DNA of 64,000 nt, taken from positions 18,842,206-18,906,205 of the forward strand of contig NC_133122.1 in NCBI RefSeq assembly GCF_033568475.1. Direction: 5' to 3'. The notes under the pieces are model-generated. The model searched no databases. It saw nothing but the letters and a program-made list of their open reading frames with translations, and was not told the DNA's origin. Below are positions 52,348 through 64,000 of this stretch, piece by piece. This DNA is from Henckelia pumila. Lineage: Eukaryota; Streptophyta; Magnoliopsida; Lamiales; Gesneriaceae. Numbering within the stretch: position 1 is the stretch's first letter; each line of letters begins with the position of its first letter. Both the position numbers and the translations under genes were made by a program.

Positions 52348-55300
52348 ACGCACACACCTGCGGAGAAAAAAATAATTATAATGTTATAAAATATAAATTA
52401 TAAAAAAATAAATTTATTTAAAAATAAAAATCATTCAAATATGAAAAATCCTTTCTAAATTCTTAATTTTGATGTAATGATTATTAAATACTTTTTAAAA
52501 AAAAAACTATTGTATAATATGTTTATGTTTATTAGATTACCTTGGAAATTTGGGTGGTGGGTGGATTGAGGTGGGCAATGATTCTCTCTAACTGAGATTT
52601 CGATTCAGCTTAAAAATAAGTACTTTTATGATTGTACCAAAGTCTAAAGTGTAAATATGAAAAATTATTATTTGAGATTTGATATTTACACCTCATTTTA
52701 TATTATCTATATTCCAGATGTAAAATGAAGTGCAAATTTTTTTCAAACTTTACAAGTGCAAATTTATTCACAAACAAAGTATAAATAACAGAAAATAGAG
52801 TGTAAATATAAAATCCCTTATTATTTTGTTTACAATTAAATAAACTATAGTGTAAGATTCGGTTTGAATTTGGTATATTTCAGTTTGGTTTTTCGGTTTT
52901 GTTTTTCAAATCTTCAACTCGAAAATTGAATCATTTTTTTCACTTTAGTATGGTTGATTTTCTTGTTTGACGGTTTGATTAATCGATTTGAGTAATATAT
53001 TAAATTATGTATTATTAATTCATTGATTTTTATAAAATCTCTAAATTTTTCTATTTTTCTGGATTAAATTGGATTAATGAAATCCTACAAAACCGATATT
53101 ATCCTAACCAGAGATCCAATCTTTATCATTTGTTCTAAACATGTGGGATCCAGGCTTGATTTCATATTAAAATTTTGTTAAATTAAATGGTGTGGTCGTT
53201 TGATTTAAAACAAAGATATACCTTAAAGATATGTTGAACTAAACTATTAAGTTGGGGATAGAATTCAACCTACTTTAGGAACATTACCTTAATCACAAAT
53301 ATGATTCATGTCTTGACACATCAACATTGTAATATTAATTATATTCATATGTTGAAATATCAATCATCAAATGCATAATTTGTATACTACATAAAATAAA
53401 ATTAATGAGATTCTACCGTGCGGATATTGACTGTGATGGGGCTATTTAAACAGTTGATGTGTGAGAAATGTGATGGACCGAATGCAGCATAAAATTTCTC
53501 CTTTTGATTCCGTCGGTTGGTAGCTGACATCTAGTTTGCTTGGTAGGTTAGGCTAATGCGGGTGATCCAATTTTAGAGTATTTAATTTCTGTTTACATCG
53601 AATTGAATACGTAATAATCATGTAAAACTGAAGAAATCAAATTAAATTTTTTTCTAAAATTTAACCATATAAGCATAAATTTATAATTCGTTTCTTCCCA
53701 ACTGTAATTTATATTTATATGATACACTTGATTTTAAAAAATAAATAAATTGAGGCTCATTAAATGGATCCGATTGACTAATTTAGATAACCAAATTGCC
53801 AAATTCATATATTTAGTGCCAGTTACTTAATCAATTAATGTGAGATGATATCTCCATCCTTCACCAACCCCGTGGATTATTCTTTTTTAACATGTTCCAT
53901 GATGGACTTTATTATTTTATTTTTCGGAATACTTCATAATTATGTTGTTATAGTTTGCTTTTATTTTCAATTTTGTTGCTTTACTTTTTCATGTACTAAT
54001 TATATGTCTCTCAAATTTAAATTGTTTATTGATTTCATCTCAATCGATAGGTTTAGTTTTAAGAATTGAGAATTAACAGTAAGCGCACGCAAAACTTCGT
54101 GACGTTACTCTATTTCACCAAATTGCATCAACATCCAAATTGATAGTTTCACGCAAAACTTCGTGACGTTACTCTATTTCACCAAATTGCATCAACATCC
54201 AAATTGATAGTTTCATCTTACTCTGCATACATGAGCACTATCTTAAATTGATGATTATGGGTGATGATCATTCAATTTAGACGTTCAAGTTTCAAATTTA
54301 TCTACGAAATAGATGATTATGGATGTTGATCGTTCAATTTAAAGGCAAATATTAAAATCGCATTGTTTCATGTGCTTCAATCATCAACCTTTAACGTTGA
54401 ACTAATAGCTGAGAGTCTGAGACAAAATTGAAATACAATCTAAAAATGAGAAAATTTAATTGACACACGGGAGAGTTTGAAAAATGACCTTGGTCAACCA
54501 AATTTTTTGATTTATGACCTTCTTTCAAAAAAAATTTGCAAAATGACCTTCAAATACAAAGGAAATGCAAAAACAAAATAAAGAAAAAAAATTGAGAAGG
54601 TTATATTTTCAAATCATGGTCAAACGAAGGTTATTTAGTTAAATAAATCCCTTTTGTTTTTTTTTCTATAACATTATACCTTTTCAATTTATGGTTTTCA
54701 AACATAATAATTTGCAATTTCTCTTTTATACAATTTCCCAATTTTGTCTTCATTGACCATTACGGCATTACCTACCACACTAAAGTTTTAACGCATATTC
54801 AACGTACCATCTCCTTTTTCTCCCCACTTATATCATTACCTATTAAAAAAAAAATTTAATATATCGATAGCTCTGATTTCATTTTAAACGGTATAATCAA
54901 ATTATTGCTCAAATGCCCCCACACACAAAAGTTCTCATGAAACTATTTTAGGAATCAATTTTATGACACATATTTCTAATTTGACTCGATCTTTAAAAAA
55001 AGTTATGTCAAAATTATTATTTTTCACAAAAAATATATGGATCAGATCAATTTTATTCACGAATATAGATTCACGATATCATTTCATAAAAAAACCTATT
55101 CTTCATCAAATTATCATGTTTCATACAATAGCACATATACATACACAGAAGACAACATTAACAATTACGTCTACAATTCATGAAATAGCATATATATACC
55201 TAAGTTATCTTTTTTTTTTTTAATTTTTTTAGTTAGAGGAGACGAGTGTTATTACTGATATGAGATCTCGTCCTAAACTTGAGACCTCAACATCAAATGT

Positions 55301-55760
55301 ACTACAAGTAATCGGCTTTACTCATGTTATTTTGAGACCATCTCCTGATGGTTTGAGGTCATGGCAGATGGCAAAATCACATTTTATGCATTCTTCAACA
55401 AGCTCAGCAACCAAGATGATTCTCAACCTGAATACCTGATACACAATTCCTGTCACTCTCTTCAAAAAAAAAAAAACTGAGTAGTCCACAAAAGTCATCG
55501 GAAGATAAACATGACTGCAGAAATGTAGACTGTAAAATATGTCATTGCATTTCATTTTTCAAGATCAAATAAGCAACATTTTTGCATCGACCCAGATTTT
55601 CATTAACATCGCAATGTATTATTTCTCTCCAACATGTCATACTGGTGGAAGATATCTTCTCAAATTCAAAGTGATGATATGTAATTCATATCGAAAGCAA
55701 CATCCACAATAAATAACCTTTTCGTCGGAAAAATCAAATGTACATGTGCTGAAACACTGC
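52348..55760. other. AT-rich spacer between ADK and IDH
   Basis: It contains a near-perfect 64-bp tandem duplication (54086-54149 and 54150-54213) and a looser direct repeat around 54250 and 54311. The last few hundred bases are probably the IDH 3' untranslated region. No gene is recognised. Confidence 0.5.
54086..54213. repeat. 64-bp tandem duplication
   Basis: Two adjacent copies read as identical by eye. Each contains ACTTCGTGACGTTACTC. Confidence 0.85.
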
Positions 55761-59846
<4,086 letters not shown>

Positions 59847-62208
59847 TCTCAGCCGCTGACCCCCAATTTGTCGAATCTCCCCAGTAAAAAATCCAAGAAG
59901 GGGAAAGAAGCGTAGTCGTTTCGTGCGTGTATTCTGTTCCTTTTTGTATAATAAAATAAGAAGCAAACAATTTGTTAATTTACATTATACAAACTTCGCC
60001 CTATTTTTATGTTAGATAGATTAGAAAATGTAATAACAACATAATTTGGTCCACTTCACAAATTTAACGAGTTTTTTTCGTTCAACAATGCGTGAAATAT
60101 TAAAAATATACATTTCAAAATTTAATAAACATGCAAATCCTTTAACATTTTATAATTATTTAATTGACATGCAAACCTTTTAACATTTTATAATTTTGGC
60201 ATGTTTTACGCTTCTCGTGGTGATTTGATGAACACGCACATTCCCGTGTCTCGATAAGTATTTTTTTGATAGACAAGCAAACCTTTACAATACTCATATT
60301 ATAATACACATTTTTTTTTACAAAAGTTCAATTATAAAATATTTATTAAATATTTTTCACTTTATTATTATTATTACTGATAAACAATGCATGCGAAAAT
60401 TCGCGTGCATATATAGTTTATATTACATCTAAAAATAATAAATATATTTTTATATTTTTAAATAAATTAAAAAATAAAGTTGAAATATGGTAGTTATAAA
60501 TAGTAAAAGACATTTTGGTACATCCATTAATTTGACCAAGGTAGTTATTTTAGGGGTTCATAGATTATTATATTGTATAGATTATTAATTTTTTATTTTC
60601 AATATTATTATTCTTAATTAATTTTTTTATTACTAATAATATTATTAATTTATTTTGATATAATGTTTTATTCAAATTCAAAAGGAAAAAATGTATGTAA
60701 AAGAGATTAATTATCAAGTGGAACAGTGGATGAAGTAAATATTCAAATAAATATCTAAAAAGGGATTAATTACCAAGTCGATGATAATCATCTCATTTTT
60801 CATTTTTATAATATTTTAAATTTCAAAAATATAATCTTATATAAAACCTAATAGTAAATTTAGGAGAAAAAAGAAAGATATCATCAAATATAACGACCAT
60901 TTTTATAATCATTTTTAATCTAAACAAGGTCTCTATATTTCAATTTTAGTCTTACATAAATCTCTATATTTCAGTTTTAATGTTTATGAAGTTTAATAAT
61001 TGATGGTAATTTAGTAAAATGACAACTAGTTTGATCGTGTATTTGTTTTTCGGATAATTGTACAAATTTTATAAAAATTCAAGGGTTGACATACCTATTA
61101 AATTTTTATAGACGATAAGTGTATAATTTTAATATTTCATCTGAATGATTGATGCACGAAGCTACCGATTTTAGCTGATGAAATTGTCCCGTACTCCACT
61201 CGCATAAGATCCCCACCCTTATATATACATGGTCGTCAAAATTGGTAAGAGAGCCGATAGGCCCAAAAACTATCATTTGGGTTTGGTTGGACTGAGAAAT
61301 TGATAATCCAACATGTTTGTGGGCCAGATTTTAATTATATTAAATAGGCTTCAGCAGGCTGGCCCGTAACCTCTCAACCAGCTATTTGGCGGGAGTCGCG
61401 GGACGAGTCGGGATTTCTGTAACATATCACATAAATATTACATGTTCATGTTGTGTGTGTATAATATTTTTTACAAGCCAAATCAATGAAAGAGAAATGT
61501 ATTTTCGTCCCATCAAATCGAGTTAAATATTGGTGAAACGGAGAAAGCAACAAATAAATAACTCATTTACTTAAATATTATAAGAACTAAACCCGAATCC
61601 GTAAAAAAGCAATATCTAAACCTTCCAAATATTGGCAAACACAAAAGCCAACAAACCTGAAAACACCCATTAAAACAAGAACTTGAAAATACAATATAAT
61701 ATAATAATCATCTGTTTGGAAAAATAATTTTAAAATAATTTTTTTTTAGAAGTGAAAAAAACTTAAGACGTGTGTTTGGAATGTATTAATTTTGTGAGAA
61801 AAATGAAAGCATGAATATAGTGTCTAAATAATCGTAGATATCAAAATGTAAAATTATACAACAAACTTTCATGAGATTTTTCAATCGAGATGTGTGAGAT
61901 TTGGTCAAAATGTTCTTGAAATAGCACTTCTATTAATTCCATATCTATGACATAAATTCATTTCCCCGCATTTTATTTGTTATCATAAACATAATTCCAT
62001 CGTTATTTACATCAATATTCTTACTCGATTCCAAAGCTCTCTAGCAAATTATTGCAAGAAAAGATGGTACATACATATCCATAATGGTTAAAAGATTTTC
62101 CAATTTTTACATATTATCGTTCATAGTATCACATAGATTACCTTACATCCAACAACAAAAGACAACATAACAAAAGAAAAAAAAAAACATATTGGATTCA
62201 AAAAGGAA
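59847..62208. other. AT-rich spacer between IDH and PAL
   Basis: It holds a direct repeat (60130-60157 and 60168-60196), a dispersed fragment of the array family (60379-60590) and, near 61700-62208, the probable PAL 3' untranslated region. No gene is seen. Confidence 0.5.
60379..60590 (+). repeat. Dispersed fragment of the array-unit family
   Basis: It matches the array segment that begins at the Helitron-like hairpin (GCGAAAATTCGCGTGCAT) and continues through GACATTTT and AGGGGTTCAT. Homology starts at the hairpin and fades near 60590, supporting a mobile-element boundary there. Confidence 0.75.
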
Positions 62209-63958
62209 CTAGCATATAGGAAGTGGTGCACCATTCCAACTCTCTAGGCATTTGAACAATGGATCCACGATGAGCCCCTTGCTCATTGCGGTGAACACCT
62301 TCTCGCACTCCTCCCCCGGAGACGTCACCTTTTCTCCGGTCAAGAACTCAGTCCCGACTTCCTCTCGAATGAACTTGTACAAGGGGTATGATCTGCATTC
62401 CGTGATTCTGTTAGGGATGGCTGGATTTCCGCTCTCGAGGGCGATTCTCGCGCCCTCGACTTCTTTAGGCAACAGGGCCTTCAGTTCGTCCTCGAAAGAT
62501 TCGATCTTTTGGAAGATGGACATGCTGGAATTCTTCTCGTTTTCGCCGTTTTTGAGAGCGTGGTCGACTAGAACTTGTCTGAGTTTCTGCATCAACGGGT
62601 AGGTGCCGCTGCAGGGGTCGTCGATGTATGTGAAGACATACTCACGATCCACTACTCGAAGCAAGTCCTTCTCGCAAAATCTCGACGGATGAAGCTCCCC
62701 ATTGGATCCTGTGGTAAGGGTTCTTTTCGCGACTTGGCTGACCGTGTTCTTGACAGAGAACCTCAAGTTCTCCTCCAAATGCCTCAAATCGACGGCTTGG
62801 CAAAGCGCGATGAGGTATGTCGACAGCATGAGTTTCAAGATATCCAACGCTTCAACTGTTTTTCGAGCTGATATCAAGCCTAAGGAGTTCACATCTTGGT
62901 TGTGTTGCTCAGCGCTCTCAACATGACTCGTGACCGGATTCGCCAAGAACTGAAGCTCAGAACAGTACGAAGCCATAGCGATTTCGGCTCCCTTGAATCC
63001 ATAGTCCAAGCTCGGGTTCCTCCCACCAGAAAGGTTAGACGGCAACCCATTGTTGTAGAAATCATTAACAAGTTCCGAAAACTGAGCAAACATTAGCTTC
63101 CCGATCGAGGCAACGGCCAACCTCGTGTTATCCATGGACACCCCGATAGAGGTGCCTTGGAAATTGCCACCATGTAAGGCCTTGTTTCTTGATACATCAA
63201 TCAATGGGTTATCATTCACCGAGTTGATTTCCCTCTCGATCATCTTGGAGGCGGAGCGAATGACCTCTATTTGAGGCCCGAGCCACTGAGGGGACGTCCT
63301 GAGAGCATATCTATCTTGCTTGGGTTTCTGCAGAGGATCCATTTCATGCAATTTCTGAGCAGCCTTCATATAACCACTTCCATCTAGAATGTGTTCCATC
63401 ACAGCAGCTGCCTCGATTTGGCCAGGATGATGCTTCAACTTATGCGTCAAATGGTCCGTGAACTCCGGCTTCCCGTTCATAACCTCAGCGAAAACCGCGG
63501 ACATAACTTCAGACAGCACTCCAAGTATGTTGGCCTCGTAGAGAGCGACCGAGGCCAATCCAGAACCGACAGCCGTCCCATTGACAAGCGCCAGGCCTTC
63601 CTTAGGCTGCAACTCGAAGAACCCTCCATCGACTCCGGCTAGTTTGAATGCTTCCTCGGCATTTAAGGATTCGCCATTGGGGCCAACCGCTTTCGCGTTG
63701 GGGCGACCGGTCAAGAACCCCGCAATGTATGACAAAGGCACGAGATCGCCTGAGGCAGTGATGGTGCCACGAAGAGGCAAGCATGGTGTGATGTTGGTGT
63801 TGAGGAGTTTGGCGATGGCTTCCATGATCTCGAACCGGATGCCGGAGTACCCTTGGAGAAGGGTGTTGATTCGAACCAGCATGGCGGCCCGAGTCGCCGA
63901 TTGTGGCAGCGTGTGGCTAGTTTCGGTTCCGGTTCCGAAAATTCCACCATTCAAGAAC
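62209..63958 (-). CDS. PAL: Phenylalanine ammonia-lyase, exon 2 (5' part outside the window)
   Basis: The last exon codes for 582 residues plus a split codon and stop. The acceptor (CAG then GTTCTTG) falls inside an Arg codon, at the position of the single conserved PAL intron. The enzyme deaminates phenylalanine to trans-cinnamate, the entry to phenylpropanoids, as a cytosolic tetramer. The Ala-Ser-Gly triad that forms the MIO cofactor is at 63748-63756 within [21 protein letters not shown], the HNQDVNSLG segment and the C-terminus LPIC are as in plant PALs. There is no stop or shift. Exon 1 lies beyond the right edge, so the promoter is not visible. Confidence 0.97.
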
Positions 63959-64000
63959 CTGCAACATTGATACAAAGAATTCACAAGACCATAAAATACA

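Overview
This 64-kb window is nuclear DNA of a eudicot plant, probably an asterid. The evidence is spliced plant genes on the minus strand with GT-AG introns (receptor-like cytoplasmic kinase, adenosine kinase, NAD-isocitrate dehydrogenase, phenylalanine ammonia-lyase), high AT content, and plant-type transposons and endogenous pararetrovirus. The species cannot be fixed from the sequence.

Layout. (1) 1-28870: a head-to-tail tandem array of thirteen ~2.3-kb units, running off the left edge. Each unit holds a TATA box, a short leader with an ATG in good plant context, a GC-rich block that looks like a decayed ~100-codon exon, a hypervariable TA microsatellite, CCGTC/GACGG palindromes, a Helitron-like 3' terminus on the minus strand, and a diverged GTGAGAC-type MITE. 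Two subtypes partly alternate. The last unit is interrupted by a 379-bp solo LTR with a 5S-rRNA-like domain (Cassandra type) and a clean ATATA target duplication. (2) 29041-42220: a mobile-element graveyard. A decayed Ty1/copia element is split into 29048-30094 and 41433-41900. Between its halves lie a foldback MITE, a nearly complete endogenous caulimovirid (about 30510-38090, viral sense on the minus strand) and part of an LTR-type element. (3) 42224-44110: an isolated diverged copy of the array unit plus MITE, bracketed by a ~80-bp direct repeat. (4) 44712-64000: four host genes, all on the minus strand, separated by AT-rich spacers with small duplications and one dispersed fragment of the array family.

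The endogenous virus has the order small ORF, coiled-coil ORF, capsid with zinc knuckle, movement protein, small ORF, protease/RT/RNase H, transactivator. Adjacent ORFs overlap by a few bases or nearly abut. The 5' leader retains an 11-codon short ORF, a long complementary stem and a downstream landing ORF, the arrangement used for ribosome shunting. The genome is broken by four in-frame stops and appears inactive as it stands.

The host genes are unrelated housekeeping, signalling and phenylpropanoid genes rather than a cluster: ADK recycles adenosine, IDH works in the TCA cycle, PAL opens phenylpropanoid synthesis, and the RLCK-VII kinase probably acts in immune or receptor signalling.
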